From Centropus unirufus (taxonomy: Eukaryota > Chordata > Aves > Cuculiformes > Centropidae), in NCBI GenBank assembly GCA_013397695.1, contig VYZI01000734.1:158034-222033 (forward strand): DNA of 64,000 bases, given 5' to 3'. The position numbers and the translations under genes were made by a program. Shown here one piece after another: positions 36,421 through 50,200 of the stretch. The notes below the pieces were generated by a model, which ran no database searches, was not told the DNA's origin, and saw only the letters and a program-made list of their open reading frames with translations. The stretch's first letter is position 1. Each line of letters starts with the position of its first letter.

Positions 36421-39400
36421 GTTCAAGATGGGGGCTCCGCATGTTGCGTGCATGCTGCCAAGAAGAGGGTGTCCGCTAGGGGTTTTATTTCATACATATG
36501 GAGGGGGCCTCATCATCTGGGGTAACTTGGCAAGGCAGAAGACTTTGGGCGTCCCCAAAGCTTTTGCTCTCTTTGAAAGTCAAGGCAAGGAAGGCACCCT
36601 GCCTTGCTAGAGACATTTCTGCTGCCCAGACTGTGGAAATGCTGCTTGTTATTAAGTCGCTTGAAACTGTGAGCAGTTGTGAAAGCATGCCTGAAAGCAA
36701 GATATGCTCTACTGTGATATGCAAGGTGATATGCAAAATTTCATAAGAAATTTTAAAGGAGCTTAAAGAGGAAATCAGACCTGATTAAGAGAGCTTGAAG
36801 ATGGTAATGTAGCAGGGGAACTCTATATAGTTCAAGGGTGTTGCTTTCTTGATTTTTTTTCTGTGATTCTGAACTAAAATAACACATTAGGATATTAAAA
36901 CCAGACTTTCTAGAGTATGGTTTGGATGAAATCGTGAAGTGGGAGAATGTGGCAAATTTGCCTGTACAAAGCCCAGTGTAAGGCTTTCCTTAAAAAGTCA
37001 CTTCAAAGCCATAAACATTACAAGATGCAAAGTCTGACAAATGTGCAAACAGGAAAATACCTCTCCATATTTTCTCCATCTGAGCCCACAGAGGAGAGTA
37101 TAGGATAAGCTAGAAGAGTAAACACTCATGGATGCAAAAGGGAATAGCAAATTAAGCTAATGTGAGACATAATGCAAACATGAAATTGTTCTTTCAGGCT
37201 TTGCTGCAAATTTACTGTGATGACCATCTTTTTGAGTTGTCTTTAGTGCGGAAGATGGTGCGGATGAGCACTCCTGATAATACCCCTCCTGTCAAAAGAG
37301 ATCTTCTGGATTCTTGGCAGGGGAAGGTAAGAGGCTTTATGGAATTTGGTCCATCTGCACTGCAGGAAAAGGAACTTGCTTCACCTCTTGAGATTTTTTC
37401 AGCTTTTTCAGCTTCCTGCTGGTTTTGCACTTCAGTGGAGGTGAATAGGGTAGATAACTAATCACTCCTGTGATGACTGCATCCTTTTTATTTGAAATTG
37501 AAAGATAGCTTTTGGCTTTCTAACTTTAATAACATTCTTTTAGAAGAGTGGCTTTTTATTTTTAATGCAAGCAAACACAAGCACTTTATGTATTTCAACT
37601 CAGCAGCTACAATCTTTTCCACTAGCAGCAGGGATATGTTACAGGCCACAAAAACTATTGATGGCTCCTAGTGGCCTTTGTAGGATTTTCTTGGTATTAT
37701 GCTGAATAGCTATTGAATTTTACTGTTTTATACCAATAAATGTCATTAGTAGCTTATATGTTTCTTTTTCAATGCAAAGCAGCATCCAGTGTTTCTGTAT
37801 TTGCTATCATACATAATGCACATGTTGAACTTCTATGCAATTTCTTTTTCTTTTAATGTTAAAAGGCTTCAAGCCTCACACAGAAAATAGGCTATAAAAG
37901 CCCTTTGGAGCCATCATCATTATCCAAAGCCAACAGCTTCTTCAGTGCTTATTCAGTGTTTTAATACAAAAGCCTCTAACTTTAATGAGCATAAGGGTTA
38001 CAAGAGTTATTTCTTCTTAAGGAAATCGTCTGACATACTTGCAGCTTTATGATATCCTTGTGTGGAGTAGGGAATTGTCTTTGGCCCTAACAACATTCTT
38101 GGTTGCTTTGATGAAAATCCGCTGAGACCTGCCTGCCTTCTAATTATAAGTTACAGCAGTTTATATACACTGAGTTCAAGAGCCACAGATACCTCTAGAT
38201 TGTCTCATCACCTTTTCATATACCACCGATTGCACCATCTTACTCAGTCACCTTTTTATTTGGCTAAAAGAATTTGCTAAGAAAGCATGTAGGTTTTACC
38301 TGAAAGGCTCAGAAATGGGAGAACTGAACACTGCTTGTGGCAGGATTCATTACGTCACTGCAAAAATATGCGTCTTTATTCTATCAGAAAAGGTCTTCAC
38401 TTTCCTTCATTGGTTCTTGTCATTTCTTCCTCCAAGGAAATTGAAGAATTCTCATATATTTCATGTTTGGTACTGTAAGCATATTCCTGCACTGTAAAAA
38501 CTCAACATCTTTTGGTATATGAAGCAGACAGAGCTCCTCACATCTTTCTTATACAACTTTGCATTTGCCTGCTTCAGCATGCTCTGTTTAACACAGTTTA
38601 TGTTCCACAGAATTATGTGATATAACTTTAATTATATCTTTATTTTTTGTTTGTTTTATGAATGGGATCCCTTCCTGGCTTTTGCATTCTTCTGGCCCAG
38701 AAGGAATATAAGGCTCGTCTGCTCATCTCATTCATTTCATACTGGCACTATTCTAGTCTTTCAGCATTCCCCTGCATTTCCAAGATAAGTTCAAGACCAG
38801 CCCAACAGGCCATAGATCTCTTCAGCCAAGTCTCTTAAAATTGTTATGCACAAGCGGTCTCAGACTGCCAAGTTGAACATACTCTATCCTAGGGGACTAA
38901 TCTGAATTTATCTAATATCCTCCTCTGTTGCTAATAAATATAATTGCTCTTCATACTTCTGTACATGGTGTTGTCTTACTTCTGAGTCGCAGGCATGAAT
39001 CATTGTTATTTTGTATTCATATTAATGCATCTGAGTGCACTAATCTTATTAATCCAGCATTCTCAGTTTGATAGGCTCTCTAGCTAATATTTCTTGCTGT
39101 CTTCCAGTGAAGAATGTTGTGCCTGGAAATTGCCTGAAAAATTTAACACTTGCTAATGCATAATTCCTTGCTGGTTGTGGCTGATTTACCCTTTGCTCAT
39201 TCAGATAATTTAAAACTACTCAAAATTATGTCCTTTACCCATTGCTTCTCTCATACTATGGATTCCTATAGGTCTCTTCTTTTTCTCCTTTGCAAATCTG
39301 TATTGGGACACTGAAATGAGTCACTTTCAAATACAAATACTCATGCACTTTTAACCAGCTTCTGGGTCATGCTTGAGAACATAATTTTACCCTTAAGTTC

Positions 39401-42390
39401 TTAACTGCAAAAAGTGTTAATCTTTTGCCTCCCTCAAGCAAAATGCTTTTATGAAAGTGATTATCTTGATGGAAGCTCTCACACCTGCTCTCAGGGAGCC
39501 TTGGTCCATGCTAATAGTTTGCTGTGATACTAGAATTGCAGCTGCCTCTGGTCTGGGGGCTCTTAGTCCTCCTGTCATTCATTCAGACACAAGGCTCTCA
39601 TTCTTTGGTTCTGTGACCTGAGGTTGGGGACCACCAAGTCACCCCTGTTTATGGCAGGGTGCTGTCTCCATCCTTAAGCTTGGGAGATCCTGGTGTTTCC
39701 TCAGTTTGGAGAACAAAATACTGTTTCCTTAGGTTCAAATCCTTCCTGAGCCTGCTCTTACTACCTGCAATTTGGAATCAGTGTACCGCTATATTTGCAT
39801 ACATTTAAACACTTATGGAAGGGAAATATTTTTCCCCAAGTATGCACCAGAAGGAAATGACGGGGGAAAGGAAGAAACAGGGATAATATTTACTTGAAAG
39901 TGGCAGCCATCTGAGGGATGCATACTCACTTCTGGTCAGTATCTCACAAAATAGCTGGTAAAAAGAAATTATTTTTGAGACTCAAACCCCTTGAGGCAGA
40001 GAGGCTGAAAAATTACAACTACTCAGAGTGGAAAGAAAAGATAATTATCAAACAATGAATAGGAGAGAGAAGGTAAATTTTTGGTTCTAGTAATACAAAC
40101 CTAAGGAGATAGATTTAAGAACGAAATTCCGACTGCATGTAACAGAGATCAAAACTGAACTCAGGGCTCCAGGAACTTCTGCAGTAAAAATCCCCAAGCA
40201 CGCATAAAGTGCAAAATATAATCTTTTTCCACATGAAATTGTTAAAAATGTGGGCATGTGACTCTCTGAAATATCACACTATATGAATGCTTAAATAGTG
40301 GACACCACAGTTTCTGTTGTAATCCTAGAGAGCCATTCTGATATTTATTGTACTTGCTCTTTGCTCAGGGACGATTTTCTTTACTTTTCAAAATGGGACT
40401 AAAAATGGTTCAGCAGTATGAGGCTAGGGTCCAGTGAGTAGTTTACGCATACTAAAAGAGAAATCTCCCCCTTTTCCTATGGGTCTGTAGGTTGTAAAAG
40501 AAGAATTGGAAATTTTGCAGTAGGGTATTTCCATTCCAATCAAATTTGGTACAAATTATCACTGGGTTATGTTCATTTAAGGTTTTCTCAGCTTGACCTG
40601 CTACTAGTGTGATGGGCAGACTCCAGCCATATAGTTCTTTTCCCTTGCCATAGGGAGGAACTTGGGAAGATGCAGCACCAGCAGGGATTACTACTGCTAT
40701 TCCTCCTTTTTTTTTTCCTAAAGAATGCAGAACTAGAGAAGGGGAAAAACGGGTTATACCAGAACTTCTCTTACATCCTTTGGTTTGAACTGGATGCATG
40801 TCAGTGCATAAATTTGGTTTTGCACAGAACGCCAAAATATATAGGGAAATATAGATTTTCTGATATTTTTTCCTTTGTTTCATTAAAAACCAAATGCTTC
40901 CCAATCCTCTTCCATGAAATACAGATCTCCAAACCTCCCATTGTCTTTAGAAACATGCATCTGTTCTGCTCAAATTCATTCATTTCACTTAAGAAAGCAT
41001 GCCTCAAAACTGAACCAAAATCTAAGTTTTTCACAACTCACATCAACATTACTTCATAAATCATGAAGGGCAGCACAACCATGATCTTGTCTCGCCTCCC
41101 TCAGCCATTATAGATACAATGTAAGGAGATGAAAATCCTTATATTATCAAGAAAATATTAGGATTCGTAAGTCTGCCATACTTAGTGATAGTGAGCAGTG
41201 AATGAAGACAGTAAGAAGAGTAACAGGGGATAGTAAGAAGAGGACTTAAATTTTGCACAAGCAAACATAGATCTACCCCCTCCAAAGTATGCAGTACTTG
41301 AAACTTGAATATTACCCCAAATCCTTCTGTACACAACATTCATATATAGACAACTTGGTGTGTTCACAACCTGGTGGTAAGAGATTTTGAAAAAAACAGG
41401 AAAGATGTCAGACATCCAAATGTCAGAAGTGTTGGACATCAGGAGCAAGAACCTAAATGTGGATTTAAGTGATGCATGGCTGGTCTGGTCTCTTGCCTTC
41501 TCAGCAGAAAGCATGCAGGCATAGCATATGCCAAAATGGACTATAGGTACGTGGTGGAGGAGTGCTGAAATGGTAGCCTAGTTTATATAAAGCTTGTTGT
41601 CTGTATCTACACCATCTGACTGCATCTAATGATTCTGTATGAAAACCTGTCTCTGATGTTCCTTTTCCAATGATCTCAATGGCAGTAAGCAGGTTGCCAA
41701 TGAATTGAGTTGGTTTGGCACATTACCACTGGCAGTCTTCCTGTTGGACCCGCCTTCCTGCTGACTCCATCCTATGCACTTAGCTCCTGTGACAAAGGGT
41801 GTTCTGATCTCCTGAAGTAAGTTGGAAGTATATGGAATTGCCATCACGGATGACAGAGTTCAAGGACTCTTTCAAATAGCCATGATTAAGACCATGTATT
41901 TAGTCTGTTACGGTTTCTCCTGATCAACACCATTGCTAGATATTCAAATAGTTACTTAGGAGCTGCTGAAACCCTTTGAACTTTAGTGGTAAAAGTGGAA
42001 GAATGTTAACTCAGGACTTTACTGCAGAGGGATATCCTGGAAAGTTACTTTGAATTAATGTTCTCTAGAGACGACATAAGAAAAATCAGATCATGGCCAT
42101 CTTAATTCTCAGCAGGGATTTCTACTTAAGTGAGTTCATGCAGTTTAGCAAATCCACTTTAAACTACCAGTTTTGTTGGTTTAGTATAATTTTCCTATAT
42201 CTGTGTAGGTAGTACCCTGAAGAAGAATTCCTGTAAAGTGGCATGAAATTCTTTCCCAATTCTTTTAAGATTGAATTAAAAAATTAAGAGCTGACTTAAG
42301 GTAGAGATAATCTCTTCACCTAGCCTGGAGAGTTCCCTGATAAGTTTAGTGTTGTCTTTCTTAGTAATGTTGCTTAATTAATACATACAA
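36421..42390. other. Intron 1 segment containing an exon-like element
   Basis: Mixed-composition intronic DNA with no recognised gene or interspersed repeat. It contains a tandem GTGATATGCAA pair near 36.71-36.74 kb and the exon-like segment at 37198-37326 (listed separately). Confidence 0.45.
37198..37326 (+). other. Exon-like segment (129 bp) in intron 1, unproven
   Basis: Bounded by TTGTTCTTTCAG before 37198 and the consensus donor AAG|GTAAGA after 37326. It is exactly 43 codons and open in one frame (including STPDNTPPVKRDLLDSW), with no stop. I do not recognise the peptide. If spliced into TBX15 after the phase-1 exon 1 it would be read in another frame and reach TGA after seven codons, so it would act as a poison exon rather than add protein. 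It could equally be a chance combination of splice signals. Confidence 0.25.
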
Positions 42391-42440
42391 TAACAGAATG
42401 ATTTGGGTGGAAGGGACCTTAAAAATCCTACAGCTCCAAC
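42391..42440 (-). mobile_element. CR1 LINE 3'-end fragment
   Basis: Reverse complement of the CR1 tail: ACAGAATGATTTGGGTGGAA followed by GGGACCTT and a CTCCAAC motif. Short and diverged. Confidence 0.75.
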
Positions 42441-44910
42441 AAATTCTTTCTAATGGAATCTTTTTAAAGCCCAAGAAGGTGCTTGTCAAATGCAGATTTC
42501 ATCCAGGCATGCTTCTGATAAAAGATGGCTAGTAGAAGCAAGAAGGAATCCTACTCATGCATGAGGCAGGAGGATGGAACCAAAGTGAGACATTCTGCAG
42601 AAAATCCATCTTTTGGAAGTCCAGTTTACTGGATAGACAAAGGAGAGGAAGCATGAAAATCACTCTAACTAACAGGCGCAGAATTTTCCATGATGACTTT
42701 TTTTTTCCATCATGAAAAGGAAAGTGGTATGAGAACGAACGTCATCATAAAAATAATGGAAAACAGGGGCTTGGGAAGATTGAAGAACAAAAGTACTCCT
42801 GCATGAGGAAAGCATCAGGAAGGCATAATTCAGGTCACGTTGCCTATGTAAGAGTGAAACCAAACCTGAACTGGAAAGGGTTTCTGTACTAACTATACCA
42901 GTGGTTGCAGATGGTTCTAAATTGGAAGTCAGTTTTAGCAAACACGTTGGTAAAATTTTCCTCCTCTGTTAATTTTTTTTGGTGTTTTTTTTAAATTTTC
43001 TAGTGTGCCAAAAATATTCTGAAAATATCTCTGAATAGGACCTTACAAATACATGAATTTTATCACAATCCATGCAGGAGATGGTATAAAGAATGCTGGA
43101 AAAATTGCTTTTGGCTTGAGGGACTTGGAAGACAATGAAAAACTTCTTAGAAAAAGCCCCAAACCTAGTTTGAATTCTGTTGTGGAACAGATCACAGGAC
43201 CTGGTGGTGGAATTGTCCCACATAGGAATTCAGTCAGCGTCTCACACAATTAGTTTACGTTTTGCAGTAGAAGATGAACTGATGTTTTCTGTGGTGTTGG
43301 TGGGAGAACAAGAAATGTAAGTGAATGAACTATCACAAACTGCTCTGTAAGAGAAGTGCAGCTCCACTACTTCAGCTTTCCAAGACAAAGCAAGACATCG
43401 GAATCCTTCTGTCCTCTAGAAAAGGAAAATTTCAAGGGCAAGCCTGTCTGCCAGACTAGGCTTAGGGAAAACAGTGTGACATTGGAAAAGATAGGAATCT
43501 AGCAGTTTCTAACTAGGCTGAACAGAAAAATGCCCATAGAGTGAGCCATTTAATGGCATTATTTATTTATTTTTTCCTGCTTTTCAGCTTCTGCTTGCAC
43601 TTATCATTTGGTAATGTACCTCAAGGAACATTTTGTCAGCCTAGCTAACAGTTACTTTCTCGGCCTTCTGTATGGTCCAGTATCTCATCCAGTATATGTC
43701 CTTTGCTGTTTTTCATCCAGAAGGTGAATTTCCCACCTTGCACACACTGGCCTTCACACTTAGCCCTCTTTTTGGAGGTTTCAAATTGAAAAATGCTGCA
43801 AAAAATCCTCCTCAGAGACAACTTCCTCCATCAATAAATTGAGGCACACATTTTTCAAAACTGACTGTAGTTTTTTTGGAGGAAAAATCTGAATTGCTGT
43901 GTGTGCTCAATTGGTTTGCATGATGTTTTATAAATTTCTCAGTGTTTGCCTTAAATACCTATTGCAGTTGAACACAATCACAAGAACCATACAGGCAGAA
44001 TACTGGTGAGTGATTAAATTGTAACTTATACCCAAACTGCCTTTGCATGCAGTTGGATAAGTAGTAATTACAAATAATTGTATGGCCAGTACACCATGGA
44101 ATGCTGAGAATTCAGACTACAGTGTTCACTACTGAATTTCTCCTACCTCCCATTTTCTTGGTAATAAAAAAAAGAAAGGAAATGAAAAGGTGAGGCTGTT
44201 GTTATGAAGTGAGCTGCTTGTCTTGAATTTCTTAACTGTGCAGTGGAGTCCATAAGTGCAGCTTCTAATGACATTGCTCCAGTTGCAGGAATCTGCTGGG
44301 CAAAACAGGAGGAGAAGGGTGGCTGCTGGCCATTTTTGTTTTCTAACGTGCATGGGTTGAAGAAAGAAGAACCCCTCAGGGGGGTTTAATTTAGATGGTT
44401 TTGGCAGCTGTAAATTGCTCACAGCATGTTGAGCAGCTTGTACTATGAGATATTTTCAGTTCTGTTGAAATCTCATGCTGAAAAAAAACACACAACCCTC
44501 ACTGAACTTGAAGAAAAATAAGGCAGCAGGACAGAAGATCACTGCAGATGACTTTCAGCAGGCTTGTGCCTGTCTGCTCTATAGGACTTCTAAGGACTTC
44601 CTGAAAAGATGACAGTGAATGCCACCAAAACTCTGGTTGTCACTGTTAATGACAAAGAAAATGTTTTCCTTTAGAACTTGCATTGCATTAGGGTACACTT
44701 ACAGAGAATACTGTCTGTCTTAAGATTATGCTGCAGTGCAGTTTTTTAGAGGACTTGGTGAGTAATTATTTAGTACTTTCTAAAAAAATTTTAACGTACA
44801 TTATTGTCCTGAAAGCCATTTAAGAATCAATCTTAGAGGGCAGAGCTGCTCTTTATAAACTGTACCTCCATAAGTGAAGTAAAGTCCTAGGGAAAATCCT
44901 GTGCTAAAAT

Positions 44911-44970
44911 AGAGTCATAGAAAGGTTTGGGTTGGAAGGGAACTTAAAGATCATTTAGTTCTGATCCCCG
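44911..44970 (-). mobile_element. CR1 LINE 3'-end fragment
   Basis: AGAGTCATAGAAAGGTTTGG, then GTTGGAAGGGAACTTAAAGATCATTTAG in outline, is the reverse-strand CR1 3' end. Confidence 0.85.
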
Positions 44971-45617
44971 GAGTACTGTGTGCAAATACTTCTCTTTTGT
45001 GGAAGGATGCTCTTAAACTAATTTTGCTTTTTAAAAAAATAAACATTTTTGGCAACTTCCTATTTCTGCTGCTACAGTAGACCCAAAATGGCAAGAGAAC
45101 TGAAATTGCTTTCCATCAGGAAAGGTGTTAATGCAACTGGAAGAATAAAATGTATTTCAGTGGCGGAGGACCTCTTGGAAGGAGGTCAGCTTGGATCTCA
45201 AATCCCAGACCAGCTTGCAAGGTTAACCCGTCCCAAAACCAAGAGAGACCACAAACCATAAAACCTCCCTAAACTTGCTTTGCTTGTAAATTGAGAAGCT
45301 GGATGGATTTTCCCTATGCATGGTTGAAGAGTGAGGAGCACAAGTGTCCTTACTGACAATTTAGTTTTTCAGATCACTTGTGCTTTCAGGATGTTTTGCG
45401 CTATAACAAGCATGTATGTGGCGTACAGCCCCCTGCACCAAATGGAGCCTGCAGCCAAGCAGGACACCTGCAAAACCAAGTGTTAATAGTGGAAAGTGAA
45501 CAAGAGCTCACCATTCCTTACATCTGCTGGATCATTCCAGCATCTGCTCTTACTTCACAGTTGTCTTCTATTTTTTTTGTTCCCTGTATCACTGTATACA
45601 GTACAGAGTAATATATC

Positions 45618-45752
45618 TCCATCTCTGGAGGTCAGCTTTGGGCAACCTGACCCAGTGGAAGGTGTCCCTGCCCCTGGGTGGGGCTTGGAACTGTGTGATC
45701 TTTGAGGACCCTTCCAACACAAACAATTCTATGATGCTGTGATTCTATGATT
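45618..45752 (+). mobile_element. CR1 LINE 3'-end fragment
   Basis: Sense-strand CR1 end: TCTGGAGGTCAG, GGGCAACCTGACCCAGTGGA, GGTGTCCCTGCCCCTGGG, CCTTCCAACACAAACAATTC and a terminal TGATTCTATGATTTT run. Confidence 0.9.
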
Positions 45753-47180
45753 TTACTAAATGAGAATATGCAAGACAACTTTGAAAAATATATGCACATT
45801 ATATAATTGACATTTTTACAAATGTCAGTACAAAGAAGATAGTAATAATTAAAATGAAACAGGGACACACAGCTTCAGTTATAAAACAATAACAATGTCT
45901 CTTTGTTACACTTCTACTTTTACCTAATTGCATTTTCTGAAGAAAAAACTATTCCATCAACATTCTTTGACTGGCTTCACTAATGTTTCAGTTTATCATC
46001 ATTTTCTCAGGTGGACTAGAACAACAAGGAGTCAAGGAAAATGTTGATATCTTACACTAGTAAATTAGTGTTCATGACCTTCCAGACTCCTTGCTGCCTT
46101 GCTTCTGAGAGATGCTTTGCTGCAGGTACAAATGCACTCTTACATCCACACAGTCATCCCCATGACCAGATTCTGGTCTTGCTTGATGCCATGAGCTTTA
46201 TGTCATGGTCCATCTAATTCCATTTCCACCTTCTGGTGTGTGCAGCCTCATAAGGCACCATGATTGTAGGCTTCTCCTCAAGATACTGATGTTAGAGGAC
46301 CATGAGACCTAGCCAAGCCTTCTGCTGGAAGTCTTTCAGCCTCCTTTGATCAAGAGGTATTGGTGGACGAGGAGACAGGGGAGAAACAATGGGGCCCAAA
46401 ATAAATTCTGCTGCTGCTGTTCATTGGGTGTAAGGCACTGTAACCTGCCCTCTTTTGAAGAGGAGTTTTGAAGGCTATGAAAAATATTTCTCCTGTTCCA
46501 CTGCTGGATTAATAGCTGTAGAATTTCCCATGAGTGCATTCTGATATCAGAGTCTTCTGTTGGTGGAGAACAGTCATACCTCAGTTTGGGGCCAAATGAT
46601 ATGACAGTGGTTTCATGCTGTTATCTGTTCTCTCACACTTTGTCATTACACATGTTTTCCAAATAAATTCATAATGGCTTCCACGGGATAGTAGGGTAAG
46701 TCCTGGCTTCGGCTGTCTGAGTTCTTCTTTCTACATCATTCCAAGAACCTCTCCAAGAGTTTGCTAATTTGAGATGGAGATGTAGAAGTATTTCCCCAGT
46801 GTATTACACTAGAGAGCTGATTGTCTTTTGGTTTGCTGCCTGACCTACACCTGTGCAGAAAGACAGCACAATGGAGAATAATTAGAAAAAACTAGCACCA
46901 CAGTAAATGAGGAAAAATACAATTGAAATTAATTGATGCAACAGTTGTGATTGAGAATAGAACTGAGAATAGAAAGAAGAACTCAGACAGCTGAAGCCCT
47001 GGAAGAGCACTGTGCAGGGTGGGATATCCTTTCTCAGTGAAATGTGTGTGAAAGCTATTGAACTGATGCTAACATTAATGAGGTGAAGTTGCTTTAAGAC
47101 TATATGGTGGATCTATCTTCTATAAAGCTGTTAGCACTGCTTAACCAATAACTTGAGGTGGTTTGTATAAGTTCTCTGGT

Positions 47181-47250
47181 ACCATCAGCCAGGCTGACTC
47201 TGCTTTCTGTGCGTTTCATGTTTGTACAGGAAGGCAGCCTGGCTGATGGT
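47181..47250. repeat. GC-rich inverted repeat (16-bp perfect arms, 38-nt loop)
   Basis: The left arm ACCATCAGCCAGGCTG (47181-47196) is the exact reverse complement of the right arm at 47235-47250. After a small asymmetric bulge, TTTCTGT on the left can pair with ACAGGAA on the right (one G-T pair). The result is a hairpin of about 70 nt with a pre-miRNA-like size. No known miRNA was recognised. Confidence 0.7.
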
Positions 47251-50200
47251 GTATGTTAATAGATTTACTGCTTCTTTGAGGTAGCAACTGTGAATTAATC
47301 ATAGCCCCTATGAGGCAATGTCTCAGATCTGAGCAATTCTGCTAAAAGTGATTGAGCATGGACTTCCCTAGGATGCTTCTAGCACAGCTGAGCACAGGCG
47401 TAGGGAAATAGTCCTGATTTGAGGATGTTGTATGTAGGTAAGATGTGCATGTCTGGTCTAGCACTTGAGTAAGGCTTGCATAAGTGACTTCAAACGAAGC
47501 TTGGTATAAAATAAGTAAAAATTGCTTGAGATCATTGAACAAGTCAGAATATAATGATTTTCTGTGATAAATTCTGCATAGAATTTTTAAAATTCTTTGC
47601 AGAAATTAAAGCATTTATTGGGATCTGTACTAAACTAGTCTATGCCACCACAGAGTTTTTGCTTCCTGGTGGTTTGTACCATCAAAGAAACCATGCTACC
47701 TAGGAAAGTTTAAAAGCTCTGTTCATTGTTAGGCAGACTGTGCTGGCCTGTGTGACTGTATGAACTGTAATATGCTTTCTCCTCAAGAGCTGTTCACTTC
47801 TGGTAGATTTTTTTTGAGTGCTTTGCAAACCTTGGAAATAAAAAGCCATGGAGTATTTAAGTGAATAAATAAATGTGAGCAAATCACATACAGTAAATCA
47901 CCAGGACTGTATAGACAATCCAAGGATTGTAAAAGAAATAAAGTGTGAAATAGCAATGATACTGTAAAAGAGATAAAAATATCTGAAAAAAACAAACAGT
48001 AGGTCAGGTGTTAAGCAGGCTGAAGGCTGCTTTGCTCCACTTCAGAAACACAATATGGCAGTTAAACAAATATTTTATAGCTGGAGGTACGCATACTCTA
48101 GTTCCTCTGAAGCTGAGTGCTGTGCTATTCTTTCTGTGACAGTGGAATAGTAGCACACACATCAGCAGTCTGCAGGCCTCATTTAGTCTGTCAGTGCGTG
48201 GTGATGGCACAGAAGCAGTATTCATTGTATGCAGGTTTTCATGTTTGGAGTTCCTACTTGGTTTCCTGCCAGTTCACAAACTCCTCTGTCTAGTTCTGCA
48301 ACCACAAAGGGATGAAGTCTGTGGAGCATCTCCTGACTTAATTGAGGTGACTGGGAAGTTAATCTTGTCTTTTAAATACATTGCCTCCTGCAAGGAATTA
48401 TTGCTTTTTGCACATTTGCAGAATGTCGAAGAAATCAAGTAATAAAGACAAAAAAACACAGGCAAAAAGTTTGTAAGACTGATCCCAGCTCTGCCTCCTG
48501 GCGCCTGTGCACTGCAGAGTGGCCCTGTTACCCCTATACCCAATTTGTCACCTAGTGATACAAAGTGACATACTTTTTGCAGCTCATCTTTTTCACTCAC
48601 AGTTGCTGGTGTGCACCTGTGTTTATGGAAATAATGCTTAAACTAGACTGGAGGAGTGTAATTACAGGGGAATCGTTATGCCAGAGCTCTTTCCCTATGA
48701 GAGGACATTGGTCAGTTCAGTGGCTGACAGTGGTGAGCTCAGCTGTACTGTAACTGTTCCCAGGGTTTTCATATGTGTCTGGTTGGGGCAAGTCAGAAGG
48801 AAGGGCTGAAGGGAGAACAATAACCTGGCTGTGTAAACGTTTCTTCCTGAGTGTGAAAGGTGTCATAGGACAAGTCACAGAGCCACTTGCTGAAGTCTGT
48901 AGCACCTCTGTAGTTGGGAATAATTGCTGGCATTGAGAGCCTTTCTGTGTCTACTGTGGGTATGTGAAGACGACAGAAAGCTTTGAGCAGGTCATTGAAA
49001 TTTATCATTGTTCTTCAGCCCTAGTCTGTTTTTCATGCAGTCTTGCAGAATAAGTATTTCAGAAAAGACATTTCCTTTTGTTTAATTATATTTTTGTTTG
49101 ATAACTATTACTGTGTATCACCCTCTGCAAATTAACTTGCATATGTTTTTTCTTGACACTTCTATCACTGCTACATGAAAAGCAACTGATTATCTCAGGT
49201 ATAGACCTGAGACTTTTCTTTACATTTGGAGGCTTCCTTTGAACTCTTGACTGGCATTCTTAATAGGAATTTATTTTGTTTGCTTATTTTGGTGCTAAAT
49301 GGTTGACCAGGGGTAGAAACTAAAAAATTGATGCCCACTATTTTCAGCCTGCTTGAGTCATTGCAAAGTACAGTGTTGACCTGTTCACACAAAGACTAGC
49401 AACATAGTCCTTATTATTACTTGTTCTCCTGTTTGCTTTGCCCAAGGGTGTAAGTATAAAAATTTTGGCTTTAAGTTGATCTATTCTTTCTTTTCTTCTT
49501 GAACTTGATAAAAATGTACAATAATGAAAAAAAAAAAAAGCATAAAGTTCCTGCAGTAACTATTAGCATGTTTTTGTGTCATAAACACATGAATACTGTG
49601 TTAGGAGTTTTATCTGCATGTATGCAGAGTCCATTTGAAGTAAAGAGGGTGGCAAACAGACTATTCAGACCCGAAGATGATGCTGTCTGTTAAGGAAGAG
49701 AATGGAAGGCAATGTTGGGTAAACTTTAGAAGTCTCAGCTTTGTTTCAGTTGATTTCTTAAAAAACCATACAAAACAAAAACTAGTCTCAGTTTTTAAAA
49801 TGTAGCACTAGCCCCAGCAGGTCTTCAGAATATAGCAACTGTGTTACAGTATCTTTCAGCACCAGATAAGAATCTGGATCAAGCCCAGGTCAAGGTGTAT
49901 GAGAATTATCCCCAACTTCATGGATGCCCAGTGGTACCTCTTTAAGGTGAGTTTGGGGAGTCTCAGTTCCTCCTCCTGCTGCACAAACCAGCTGCTCAGT
50001 CTTGTCCTCTGCAGCAGGGATGCTCTTTCTGTGTGCTGCTTGGGGGTTTGGCATAATGATTGTCTGAGTACAGGTAGACTCTCATAGTACAGCTGCAGCC
50101 AGGACCAAAATTGCTGTGATCACACATATCATAATTGATATGATGCTTACAGAAAGCTTTTGCGCCTGCCATACAACATTTGAATCTCTGGACTGGTAAA

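Noticed and set aside
40452..40904. 150-codon minus-strand frame in AT-rich intron, considered as a retroviral or LINE remnant
   Set aside because: Unusually long for the composition, but I could not match it to any gag, pol, env or CR1 motif and no flanking repeat is visible. A translated search would decide.
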